Source: Rhexocercosporidium sp. MPI-PUGE-AT-0058 (lineage: Eukaryota; Ascomycota; Leotiomycetes; Helotiales). Taken from it: a stretch of 64,000 nt of DNA. The stretch lies in NCBI GenBank assembly GCA_020746875.1, contig JAGTJL010000036.1, positions 184,325-248,324 on the forward strand. The letters run 5' to 3'. This document shows, piece by piece, positions 35,725 through 45,794 of this stretch. Under the pieces are notes generated by a model. That model did no database searches. It had not been told where the DNA came from and was given only the letters and a program-made list of their open reading frames with translations. Both the position numbers and the translations under genes were made by a program. Within the stretch, counting starts at the first letter, position 1. Each line of letters starts with the position of its first letter.

Positions 35725-36364
35725 CGTCCGCTGCACGATTACGATGATGATTGACGATTAGACTTTCTTTAATCTAATGAATACTCTTGGGACACATCAT
35801 GGCAAAGGAGGCGGAGTGAAGTGTTCATGGTGCACGTGACCCAAGACATGGGGGAGTTGGGCAGGTCGCATTTGCGTTTGCGTTTCTTTTTACTAATCAC
35901 TTACTCACACTGTTCTTAACATTAACAATTTTCACAGAACCAATCGAGTAAGTACAATGATTACTTTTTTGAAGTGGCCTTAACACAACACCCAGCTGAT
36001 GGCTTCCAGGGCAAACGAACCGAAATTAGAAGTCGGAAATGTTGCTGGTGAGATAATCTTGTTCCGTTAGCCACCACGGCCTCATGACCGGTTACGATTT
36101 GCTCCATCTTATAGTAATATCCGGCTCTCTGGCATCATATCAACTTGAGCACCGGTAAAATAAACCTGGGAGGTCTTCTGGGCGGTAAAACCTCGGCACA
36201 ACTGTTCTATCACGCCCTTCTCACTTAATGCCTCAAAGTTCTGTCGTACGCCCTTCGGGGTGATCTATGAGATTGTGATCAACATCTTAACACCCTTCAT
36301 GAATCTGTATAAGTAGACAAGCCCCCCATTTCTTTTTCAAAATCTCAATCAACGTCTATCGAAC
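35725..36364. other. Intergenic; no gene recognised
   Basis: An ATG near 36000 opens MASRANEPKLEVGNVAG and meets a GTGAGA donor-like site, but no continuation was found. Otherwise only 5' and 3' flanks are present. Confidence 0.45.
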
Positions 36365-37197
36365 ATGGTTTCCGCCAGACCTCAAGTCCAGCTTATCCCA
36401 TGGGACTTCACTTCCCGGGAACACGTTGACCGCCTGATTCAACAACGAATCGCTTGCGGGTGGGATTCTGAGTCAGTCGAAAGCTGGAGAAGTAAACAAG
36501 AAAGCGGAAACTTCAACTTGCAATGGATTGTGAGTGTCATCACGATTGCCTGAGGTCCAAAGCTCACACCTCCAAGGTCCTCTCAGACACTAATCCAGAG
36601 AAAGAAGACAAGCTTCTCAAACACACCTCGGCATACCCATCAGAAAGTACTCCTCTTCTGGACACTGCAGTCTCGTACGGTGGCAAACCACGCTCTATTC
36701 CCTTGCCGCAGCAATCTTTCGTTCCTGTTGGCCACATCTGTCTAGGTCCCACTCCATCCCACTATGACGATGTGGAAGAGCCCTTTGCGGAAGGTTCATA
36801 TTGGATCTCCAACTTCTATGTCTCTCGTGCTTTGCAATCCAGTGGACTTGGGAGAGCGGCGATGGATACTGCTGAGAGGATCGCTACTTCGGAGCCTTTG
36901 AATGCGAGAATGCTGGGGTTAAATGCCATCAATAAGGTGGATGTGAATCGCGAGGAGAAGTATGAGGCTTTGAAATTGCCGATTCCACCTGTAAGTCGAA
37001 GATGTCTCTTTCCCCCCTTTTCGGATTGGAGATGAGGGACATTCTGCTAATTTTTGAATCAGTTTTCGAATCAGGGATGGTATGAGAGCAGGGGATATGT
37101 GGTGTATATGGATATCCCGAAGGCATTTTCGAAGACTGATTCAACTGGAAAAGTTTGGTTCTGGGATGCCGTATGCTTGAAAAGGAAGATTGCTTAG
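36365..37197 (+). CDS. GNAT-family N-acetyltransferase
   Basis: Exons 36365-36529, 36577-36990 and 37063-37197 give 237 residues; both introns have GT(G/A)AGT donors and keep phase. GNAT enzymes transfer an acetyl group from acetyl-CoA to an amine. The acetyl-CoA-binding core is seen as WISNFYVSRALQSSGLGRAA followed by MDTAERIA: a beta strand, then the Q/RxxGxG/A-like loop and helix alpha-3. The preceding strand GHICLGPTPS and the C-terminal YESRGYVVYMDIP also fit the fold. No targeting signal is seen, so it should be cytosolic or nuclear. The substrate cannot be predicted; it could be a small molecule or a protein. Fungal genomes carry many such genes and this one is not obviously tied to its neighbours. 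Confidence 0.88.
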
Positions 37198-37769
37198 CTG
37201 AATTAAGTACGCTAGGGTAGGAGGGAAGGGACCTGGAAGTAATCAAAAGACACGTGACCAATCTCAAAGGATCGAAGTTCTGTGCTTTTGTTCTCGTCAC
37301 AATGTTCATGTTCTGTTTTTGTTTATGGAGATCTACTCAATTGCTAGAAGCAGAGTCTCATCTCTCGCCTTATCTCCCGGGTTTCCCCAACAAGCCGCAT
37401 TCGGGGGCGGAGAGATGCTCTGTTCCAATGGGACTGAGTGGCTTGCATGAAGGCGCATTTCTACCGACATGATAAGCTTATATCTTCCATTCAGCTGCAT
37501 CCTTCCAACACATCGCATGTGAAGTCTGCTGTGTTACCCAACGACCATGAACACTGGTCGATGGGATCTGCGGTCGTGACGTTCTGGAACAGAGAGTGCA
37601 GATTGATGAATAAGTGGAGTGATAAATGAGGCTGCCTGCCCATCTCTTGGATTTGTTGCACTTTTGTTGTTTCAGATCGTTTCCTATGCTAATCTGGCCT
37701 CGAAGGTTTCTTCGAACCAAAGAAGGAACAAAGGAAATACGATGAGGCATTCGCAAAACTGGATCGAAG
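37198..37769. other. Unresolved 5' region of the next gene
   Basis: Protein-like fragments, for example GEMLCSNGTEWLA near 37410-37466 plus, hint at a Cys-containing ectodomain belonging to the gene that follows. Stops in all frames prevented a convincing splice. Confidence 0.35.
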
Positions 37770-38847
37770 ATGTCAACGGGGACCGAAGTCGTCGTCATTG
37801 GAACAACTGAAGCGGTAAGGCTGCACCCAATCGCCAAGTGGTGGGGTTCGAGGGTTTAAAAAGTATGCTGATTATGACCATTTAGGAATTAACTTCAACC
37901 GTCGGAGGAGGAGATTCCTCAGGGTTAACAGAGATAAGCTCTGGCGTTGATACGTCTGTTACTCTCATCATTACCGCCACAGTCATTCCGGTGCCAGTCA
38001 CCTCCAATACCACAACAATATCTCCAACTCTGTCTCAAACCACGACAAGCAAATCAAGTTCCCAGCGACCTTCCTCTTCGTCAACCTCCACAACAGCATC
38101 ATCAAGCACCACATCTTCTTCAGCACTTCGAAGTAGTACTTCGAGCAGTCTTACACAAGCTTCCAGCACAAGCACCAGCACAAATCAGATATCGACATCA
38201 CTACCAACATCGTCATCTACCTCATCAAGTAAGATTGATTTGCCTTCAGTTACCCCCAGTATACCCACTTCCCGGCCTATACCAAACACAACATCTTCGC
38301 TCATACCATCAGTAATCATTGTTTCGACTACATCGACCTCCTCATTGCTACCATTCTCACCTTCAAGCGTGCGGTACTCTTCAACCCCGTCGACAGTTAC
38401 CACCAAACCAGCCACACCTAGCTCCTCCGCAGTTATCCCACCAACCGCCCTAACAATCTCAACCCAAAGCTCACCAACTACACTCCCAACCCTCACTGCG
38501 GACCCCAAGAGCGGCCTTAGTACAGGCGAAAAGGCGGGTATAGGCATAGGGGCATCAGTCGGAGCTCTCTTCATCCTCAGCCTTATATTCCTGGCCTATA
38601 GGTTTGGAAGGCGGATAGCCAAAGAAGGGAACATGATGGGAAATGAGGAGCTTGGGGCTGGGCGTATTAATAGTCAGGATATGCAGAGTTATGAGCCTTT
38701 GACTGTGGAGGAAAAGATAGAGTTGGATAGGAGGAGGAGAGCCTCAGAGTTGGAGGGCGGAATGATGGCGGTGGAGATGGATGGGGGGAGCGTGCGGAGC
38801 TGGAGGCTAGGAGGAGGATGGCGAGGGATTTGTATGAAATTGGATAA
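37770..38847 (+). CDS. Ser/Thr-rich stalk membrane protein (family member D), N-terminus unresolved, one frameshift
   Basis: The visible part is 37770-37814 (MSTGTEVVVIGTTEA) joined through a phase-0 intron to 37886-38847. A very long Ser/Thr stalk (over 150 residues) is followed by GLSTGEKAGIGIGA, one transmembrane helix and FGRRIAKEG. The tail has EEKIELDRRRRASELEGG. The open frame then runs to 38869 with unrelated residues, but adding one G in the six-G run at 38783-38788 restores ERAELEARRRMARDLYEIG, the ending shared with members A and B; the exons then total 336 codons. No signal peptide precedes the ATG at 37770, so the real start and ectodomain must lie upstream, where I could not resolve them. 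Read it as a partial gene model of a probable surface sensor. Confidence 0.65.
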
Positions 38848-38869
38848 AAGATGTTATTGCGGGGGGTAA

Positions 38870-39915
38870 CTCTCTGGATCTGATGGAGGTTTTGGGGATG
38901 GAAATGGGGCGAAAAATATTCTTGCCGGTGTTTCGCACTGCGACCAGTTTAAATAAGCGAGATCGAGGTAAACACAGAAGTGGAGATTGACTTTGTTGCA
39001 CCCGACTAATTAGACGCTGAAATGAGAAGATTTCCACAATTCTGAGAAAGCATTACAGTGGAATTCGTTTCTTCCACGTAATGGCCCAACAAGGCTGGAT
39101 CTGACGACCCCGCCACACCCTTGCTCTTTCGTTCTGTTTTGACTGGCCATCAAGATAGGCAGGGATGAGTAGAGGAGGAGATTCAAAGCAGTCCAGAGGA
39201 AGTTCAGTCGACTGGGACGGAGTGACATTGGTTCGTGATTTGCGAATTGTGCTTCTTGGCGGGGACTTGCGCCTATTTGGCAAGATATAATTGGGGAGGG
39301 CTGTGGAATGTGAATACTCACAAGGCAATTTCTGTGTTGCGTCGTAGAGTGAAGGTGGCAGAGAAAATCAGCTTAGGGAGATTCAGCTGCGCTCGCAGTC
39401 CCCGGACGAGCCTAAATACAAGCAAGCATTCCAGCCTGAGAATTTACTCATCACAGATAACACACAGGATGATGTGATGGATTGGGAGACAGTTGTTCAG
39501 ACAATCATAGAATTGAGCCTAGTATTCTCACTGTGCTCGAAGGTAGATGAAGTGAGTAAGCCTCACGCTAATACAGTACTTTCATTCCTCCTATCTGTAT
39601 GGCAAGGCATCAGCCAGCCAGCCCAGAAAACCTATCAGCCCCATCCATTGCATCCATCCCCATCGCACACAAAAGTGTTAAAAGCAGCAGATCGATCGAT
39701 CGACCGAGTTAGGTTGGTAGGCATGGTATGGTACGCAGAAGGACGCCGTGAAGAGAGTCAAGACGCCAGCTAGCCAGTCATATGGGAGAGCCCACATGTT
39801 GGCTTTGCAAACGTTGCAATGATACAAAGAAGAATATTCGTCTCGGATGAATTCTTGAGGAGGTAGGCAGGCAAAGTCATTGATATGAGAAGCATATTTT
39901 TGATTTTGAGGTCGT
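38870..39915. other. Intergenic; no gene recognised
   Basis: 3' flanks of two convergent genes. Overlapping minus frames at 39010-39328 and the plus frame 39474-39773 have no recognisable content. A GATCGATCGATCGAC run lies near 39691-39706. Confidence 0.55.
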
Positions 39916-42900
39916 TTAAAATAGACCAGGAGGTGGGCCGGGGAAGCGAGATATGCTGCTATGACCGACAATCGGGCTACCTATCTCACCAGGGGCGCCT
40001 AGAGGTCGATGAGGCAGGACATCGTTCTCATATCGGATGGACTGACTGCTCCCATCTTGACGGATGTCGAACGAGCCACCACCATTGACTGCGTTGCCTT
40101 CGGTTTCGCAAATGTCAAGCAATTCCTTTTCAGAAACTGGCTGATCACCTGGTGGGCTGAGAAGGTCAACTTTCTCCTTGATCAGGTTGATGTCGAAGAA
40201 ATTGTCGGCCGTCGTGCCTTCCAGGCTCTTGCAAGCACGGCATATCATTAGTCGAACGGCAACTGAGCGAGGCTGGGATGATCGCATTGGTTGAGCACCT
40301 CCAACAGCCCCAAAAGAGCTGTTTGCAGAACCCCAACCTCCACCTAGGCCTCCCATGTAGTTCGAGCCAGGTAAGGATGATGGTCCAAAGGGATTCGGTA
40401 CACCCCATCCATTGTAGCCATTCATTGGACCGCCATACGCAGAAGGGTCTATGCCGAATGGCGTGACGAACGGCTGGCGATTGATACCACCAGGTGCCGC
40501 ACTTGATCGTCTTGCCCCAGCACCAGAATTGAGTGGCTCATCTGAATCGTCTAGAAGGGCACTGCTTCCGAGGTGATTGCTCAGATCATCCATATCACCT
40601 TTACCATTCTCACCATGACGCTGCCCGTGTACGACACTGCCTGGTCGACCAATAGGTGCAGGCCGAGCAATGGGCTGAGCTTGCGTGCCGAGTGGCTCGT
40701 ATGTCCCAGATTGCTGTCTCGAGTGAGATTGCGACGGTGGCCCATCCTTTGGTGCTCCAAAAGCTTGTCCAATACCTCCCAAACCATTCGCAAGCTGTTG
40801 TGGAAATCCGGGTGGTCCGTGTGGCAAAGGAAACCCTCTACCTTGTGGCATGTGCATACCAAGTCCAGGATGAAGAGGCATTCCATTTGGCCCAGGCATA
40901 GGTCTAAATTGAGGTTGGTGAGGGAACATTGGATCGTGTTGCATACGTCCAGCACCAAAGCCTGGACCCATCATTGGCATACCTGGCTGGAATCCCATAC
41001 CCATCGGTGGCATAGCTCCGAATGGATTTTGCTGTTGCATTCCAGGCGGCGGGCTCTTCAAAGCCGCATGTATTGGGGAAGTGGCTTGAGGATGGTGTAG
41101 ATAAAGATTTGGGACTTGGTTCTTTCCAGGCGGCCCAATAAGGCCAGGGCTACCTTGAAGAGGTGTTGATGGAACCGGAGAAACGTTTTGGCTTGCACTG
41201 CCGGTCTGTGGTGTTTGGGGCACCGAGGAATTGGAGTCTTGTTGGGATGATGTTGTTCGGAGTTTAATAGGGGTTGGCGCCTTTGGGATTGCAGGGGTGG
41301 CAACTGGGATATGGGGCGAAGCAACAGTGTGAGGTTGCAAGTTCACAGGTATCGGAACCGGTGGTCGCTTTGCTTGAGTTGCAGCATGAGCTGCCTGAGC
41401 GGCGGCCTGTTGGGCGCCCAGCTCCTCACGCTTTTGCTTCTCCTTTGCCTCTCTGTCCGACTTGGCTTTGGCCTCCTTCTCTCGCTTCTCAATCTCGAGT
41501 TTCTCTCGTCGCTCCTTCATCTCACGTTCCTTGGCCTCCCTAGCTTCCTTTTCTCTCACTCTCAATTCTTCCTTGTCCTTGCGTTCCTTTTCCTTGGCTT
41601 CGCGTTGCTTGCGATCAAGTTCAGCTTGTCGCTCCCGCTGTTCTTGTAGTCGCCGCTGCTTTTCTGCCTCCTTCCGGGTTCGTTCTTCTTCCTCTGCCTT
41701 CTTAAGAGCCTCTTTCTTTCTGCGCTTCTCTTCTGCTCTGAGGCGGTTTTCCTCGGCCTTTTTCTCCTCTGCTTCACGAAGAGCAGCTTCTTCGGCAGCT
41801 TTCTCAGCATCTCGCTTAGCCTTTTCCTCAGCAAGAGCTTGCTTCTTCTGGGCCATCTTCTCTTTCTTCTTCTGAGCATCCTTGGCTTTCTTGGCTTTCT
41901 TTTGCTGATCAGCTCTACTTTCTTCTTCCAGTTCCTCCAGAAGCTTTTGTTGCCGTTCTTTTGCGACTTTGTCTTTGTAGGCTGTCAGTACTCTTTGCTC
42001 AAACATCCGAGCTGCAAATATCTGGAACATTCGGCGTCCTTCCTCCATTCGCTGCTCTTCAGTCATGGTATCCTGCTGAAAGTTAGAATGATCACAATCC
42101 ACACTTCCCTCACATACCATCTCCTCTTCATCATAGTCCTCATCCTGGCTGTCGTACTCGTCCTCTTCCTCGTCTTCATCGTCATACTCATCGTCCTCTG
42201 CTGGAGGTGGGTGATTATGTGCATGGTTATGAGGGTGCATGGCGCCATTTTGTGGATGACCATACGATGGATTGGAAAATGCTTCCCGAGCATCTTCCTC
42301 TCGTGCCATCCTACGTTCTGCAAGCTGTTCCATCATCTCTATAAACTTTTTCCCGTCATTCTTCAACAAATCATCCGCTACAGTCAAAATCCCACCCTGT
42401 ACCGTAAGACTATTTCCAAAATTAAAGAAGTCTGTTGCGTGACTCCGCGGAAGTTCTTCCGGTTCCTCGTCGCTATAATCGTCCTCATCCCCATCATCTT
42501 CTTCTTCACTGTACTCCTCGTCCCCTTCTTCTTCCTCTTCCTCCTCGTCGTCGCCAATTTGCTCCACTATCCTGCCCCGTGATGGTTGTTGGCCGTTGAA
42601 GGCTGGAGGTAGGCGGTTCGGAGGTTGCAGCCCGCTCATGGCACCAAATCGACGAGGAGGGGGCATCATTGGAGGTACACCATCTCCTTGATGATTTGCA
42701 TACTGCTCGAGCTCTTCGTAATATGCATCGTACAGTACTTCGAGCTCTTCCTCAATAGCCGTACGTTTGCGCCCACACACGGTGCAACTACACGAGTGCT
42801 TCTGCTGTTCCTTCATCTTCTTCAGAACCGCATCCTTCTCGACTTTGACAAGTGACTTGCGCTCGTCTTCGCCAAGGGATAACCAGAATTCCTTAATTCG

Positions 42901-43620
42901 CTCGCGTTCTTCTTGGGAAGACGTATTCCAAATCTTCTCCTTCGATATACCCGGACCTCGTGGCATGTTCGTAGCTAACGGCGGCAATGGTAGTGATACG
43001 TGATTGTGGGTCAAGCCATTCGTACCATGGTGCATATGGACTGGGGGCTCTGGTTGCGATCCTTTGGACTTCTTTTTCTTCTTCGATCTCTTTCCAGAGG
43101 GATTCGAGGGAGGATTTGCGTATCCGTTTGTAGGAGAACCATTTTGCCCATATGATCCAGAGTACGCATCTCCTTCCTCGTCACTGTAATACTGATCCAC
43201 CTCTGCTGGATCGAACTGGCCATTGTCATTATACTGTTCGTCCAGAGCTTGGTCCCGAAATCGTTCCTCCAAATCCTGCATCTGACCCTTCAAGGTACTC
43301 TGGGATCGTGCGCCGTTTGTCTGAGGAGCTGTTGGCTGTTCGGCAGCAAGCTTTGCAGCCTGCTTTTGTCTTCGCTTTTGCTTCTTCCTATTCACAGTAG
43401 GTGCAGAGCCATTAGTAGCCGGCGGAGAGGTTGGCATTTGGCCGTTTGTTTTGGTTGCGGATTGGGCCATGGCTGGAGATGTCTCAGAGGAATCGGAAAT
43501 GTTCAACGCTTTGGGGACAGTTATGAACTTGGAACCATCCTTGTTTGTGTACTTCGCGGTGGCTTTCGAAGAGGGAGACGGGGGAGATTGGGCAGTCTTT
43601 TGCCGTTGGTTCGCGGGCAT
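39916..43620 (-). CDS. NST1: Stress response protein NST1
   Basis: In yeast Nst1 affects salt tolerance and may act with mRNA-processing or P-body factors; the molecular role is not well defined. One uninterrupted exon of 1,234 residues. The frame extends to 43671, but only a GTG lies there. The ATG at 43620 gives MPANQRQKTAQSPPSPSS and YTNKDGSKFITVPK, which match how the family starts. Around residue 280 is a Cys motif, CSCTVCGRKRTAIEEELEVL. At about 353-385 there is an acidic run of Glu and Asp, and at about 543-740 a long Lys/Glu/Arg-rich helical segment expected to form a coiled coil. The rest is Pro/Gln/Gly/Met-rich and disordered. No damage is seen. Confidence 0.9.
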   Translation of the reverse strand: MPANQRQKTAQSPPSPSSKATAKYTNKDGSKFITVPKALNISDSSETSPAMAQSATKTNGQMPTSPPATNGSAPTVNRKKQKRRQKQAAKLAAEQPTAPQTNGARSQSTLKGQMQDLEERFRDQALDEQYNDNGQFDPAEVDQYYSDEEGDAYSGSYGQNGSPTNGYANPPSNPSGKRSKKKKKSKGSQPEPPVHMHHGTNGLTHNHVSLPLPPLATNMPRGPGISKEKIWNTSSQEERERIKEFWLSLGEDERKSLVKVEKDAVLKKMKEQQKHSCSCTVCGRKRTAIEEELEVLYDAYYEELEQYANHQGDGVPPMMPPPRRFGAMSGLQPPNRLPPAFNGQQPSRGRIVEQIGDDEEEEEEEGDEEYSEEEDDGDEDDYSDEEPEELPRSHATDFFNFGNSLTVQGGILTVADDLLKNDGKKFIEMMEQLAERRMAREEDAREAFSNPSYGHPQNGAMHPHNHAHNHPPPAEDDEYDDEDEEEDEYDSQDEDYDEEEMVCEGSVDCDHSNFQQDTMTEEQRMEEGRRMFQIFAARMFEQRVLTAYKDKVAKERQQKLLEELEEESRADQQKKAKKAKDAQKKKEKMAQKKQALAEEKAKRDAEKAAEEAALREAEEKKAEENRLRAEEKRRKKEALKKAEEEERTRKEAEKQRRLQEQRERQAELDRKQREAKEKERKDKEELRVREKEAREAKEREMKERREKLEIEKREKEAKAKSDREAKEKQKREELGAQQAAAQAAHAATQAKRPPVPIPVNLQPHTVASPHIPVATPAIPKAPTPIKLRTTSSQQDSNSSVPQTPQTGSASQNVSPVPSTPLQGSPGLIGPPGKNQVPNLYLHHPQATSPIHAALKSPPPGMQQQNPFGAMPPMGMGFQPGMPMMGPGFGAGRMQHDPMFPHQPQFRPMPGPNGMPLHPGLGMHMPQGRGFPLPHGPPGFPQQLANGLGGIGQAFGAPKDGPPSQSHSRQQSGTYEPLGTQAQPIARPAPIGRPGSVVHGQRHGENGKGDMDDLSNHLGSSALLDDSDEPLNSGAGARRSSAAPGGINRQPFVTPFGIDPSAYGGPMNGYNGWGVPNPFGPSSLPGSNYMGGLGGGWGSANSSFGAVGGAQPMRSSQPRSVAVRLMICRACKSLEGTTADNFFDINLIKEKVDLLSPPGDQPVSEKELLDICETEGNAVNGGGSFDIRQDGSSQSIRYENDVLPHRPLGAPGEIGSPIVGHSSISRFPGPPPGLF

Positions 43621-44800
43621 TCCGATCAAGGGCAAGGTTGATATGGGATCATGGAAGGACGGCACCTGCACCCAGCATACGCATTAGACCTTGCACCAGT
43701 ACTTTGTCCCCCACACAATCAGACCAGAGGGTCGAGATGACTCCTGGGACTCACAGGAAGGAGGCACTGGAGATTTCAGGTATTGCCCCACCAAGGTGTC
43801 TGTTCTTCCGGCGCGGTGTCGGGGAGTTTGTGGGGAGTTGAGGACACGTCGAGAGTCCGCGAAGCTGGGAATCGTGGGTAGTTAGGTTCGTGAAATTGGG
43901 TCGTAGGGGCAGAGTCGAACGGCGACCTCGAAGTCAGGGCGTGGATGTGGATGTATTTGGATCGCAGCTTTGAGGTTGAAGTCCGGGTTGAAGATGAATG
44001 AGTGCCTCAGGCCGTGCTGCCAGTCATGTCAGGCACAAAGTTGTCCGGTGCTGCAGGGCAGGGCCAGGATGGGCAGGATGGCAGGATGATTGATTATGAT
44101 TATTCACGGTCCGGACCTTTCTCTTCCTCTTTCTCGACTTACTGTACACACATTACCTAGCTAGGTATATCCCGGAATAGCCTCACTTCTCGTCGTCTCT
44201 TCACTCTTTCCTCCCCTCCATCATCTCACTTCCTTCACATCAACTTCATTGAAAACTTCATTGAAAACTTCATTGAAAACCATCAGCACTCGCCTCACCT
44301 CACTCCCCTCCGCATCACGAGCTCAGCGCAGTGATCGTCACATCCGTCTAACCACATACAGGAGCTTTGGTGCACGGCCGTGGACTCAGCCCAGTGGGTT
44401 CCAGGTTAAGCAGCCCGCAGCCCGCAACCCTTCTTCAAGAATAAATAAATACTCGCCCAGTCCTGCACCGCAAAAGGGGGATATACTTCTCCAATCCCTC
44501 TGCACCTACTCCTGGAACCCGTCGTTATCGTCATCTCGCCCGTCCCTCCCTCCATCCATCCACCCGTGTGGCGGTCAAATCACTCCTCCTATCAGCTTAT
44601 CCGAACAAGGTTTGCCTACAAACCTGTCAGGCTCGTATTGACGGCCATCCTTTTCTGGCACATAACCGCCAAACTCGTGCAAAGAGGAATTGAGCCCCTT
44701 ATCACGTCTCCTTGCCTTCGCTGGTACAGGATCTTCTACTCAATCCTCTCCCATCCATCTCCTCTTCTCCCGCAACGAATCATACGATCCAATCGACACC
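43621..44800. other. Divergent promoter region of NST1 and Rho2
   Basis: 1.2 kb without a credible gene. It contains a 12 bp unit (CTTCATTGAAAA) in three perfect tandem copies at 44244-44279 and long pyrimidine-rich leader sequence before the Rho2 start. Confidence 0.65.
44244..44279 (+). repeat. Three perfect 12 bp tandem repeats
   Basis: CTTCATTGAAAA is repeated three times without change, upstream of the Rho2 gene. Confidence 0.9.
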
Positions 44801-45794
44801 ATGGCTCAACAACAGGCAAATGTTATGCGGAGGTACGTGGACAAACTTCTTACACGGGAAAACTAGTTTGGATAGGGTCGTACGAGAATGGACGCCTCCT
44901 GTCAATTCCACATGGCTGTTCTCCCTTGGGGTTGAGGAGGCATGTGAAACTCGATTGAGGGGAATTTTCTTGGCCGGTCATTGGAGACATTGAAACATTC
45001 TTCGAAGTCCCTTGTTGAGGGCAAATTCTCGTATGGCATTCCTGAGACTCTGCTGACAGACATGTCTACAGGAAACTGGTCATCATTGGTGACGGCGCTT
45101 GTGGAAAGACCTCGCTCCTCAGTGTGTTTACTCTTGGCTATTTCCCAACGGTAAGTTACATTCTCCAATGGGTAGGAATTATGCTGATTTTTGCTTGTAG
45201 CACTACGTGAGTTCGGATTGACCTACGAAAGCAACCTCTCGAGTACTGATCGTCTCTAGGTCCCAACAGTCTTCGAGAACTACGTGACAGATTGTAGGGT
45301 GGATGGAAAGAGCGTGCAGTTGGCATTGTGGGATACTGCAGGACAGGAAGACTACGAACGATTACGGCCTCTGGCATATTCAAAAGCCCACGTTATCCTG
45401 ATTGGTTTCTCAATCGACACTCCCGATTCCCTGGACAATGTCAAGCACAAGGTAGGAGATGCTGGATAATTTTTCCGGCTGGGCTGTGCTAATACAATAA
45501 CAGTGGGTTGAGGAAGCCAACGAACGATGCCCCGGTGTTCCGATCATACTAGTTGGTCTGAAGAAGGATTTGAGGGAAGATCCGGTCGCCATTGAGGAGA
45601 TGCGGAAGCGATCACAACATTTCGTTACCACCCGAGACGCAACGGAAATCGCACACGATATTGGAGCCCGGAAATATCTGGAATGTTCGTCGCTGACGGG
45701 AGAGGGGGTTGACGATGTATTCGAGGCAGCCACGAGAGCAGCTCTGCTTACATTCGAGAAGGGTGAGGGCGGTGGATGCTGTGTCATTCTATGA
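44801..45794 (+). CDS. rho2: Rho-family small GTPase, Rho2 type
   Basis: Rho2 is a membrane-bound switch that in fission yeast and filamentous fungi feeds the cell-wall integrity pathway and alpha-glucan synthesis. Exons 44801-44832, 45072-45150, 45201-45206, 45260-45451 and 45504-45794 sum to 600 nt, 199 residues. P-loop: [11 protein letters not shown]. Switch [11 protein letters not shown]. Switch [16 protein letters not shown]. Guanine specificity is read by VGLKKDL and ECSSLTG. The tail ends CCVIL, so CVIL is the CAAX box and the last Leu predicts geranylgeranylation. I chose Rho2 over Rho1 from [23 protein letters not shown] and [18 protein letters not shown]. Exon 3 is only six bases (CACTAC, His-Tyr). 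Intron 1 (239 nt) is long. The gene is complete. Confidence 0.93.

Noticed and set aside
38185..38574. 129-codon minus-strand frame opposite the Ser/Thr stalk of member D
   Set aside because: Low-complexity antisense of TCN/ACN codons.
41839..42582. 247-codon plus-strand Leu/Val/Ile-rich frame opposite NST1, resembling a membrane protein
   Set aside because: Hydrophobicity comes from the antisense of GAA/GAG/AAG codons in the acidic and coiled-coil part of NST1.
43621..43671. N-terminal extension of NST1 to 43671
   Set aside because: The first codon there is GTG, not ATG; the ATG at 43620 matches the family start.
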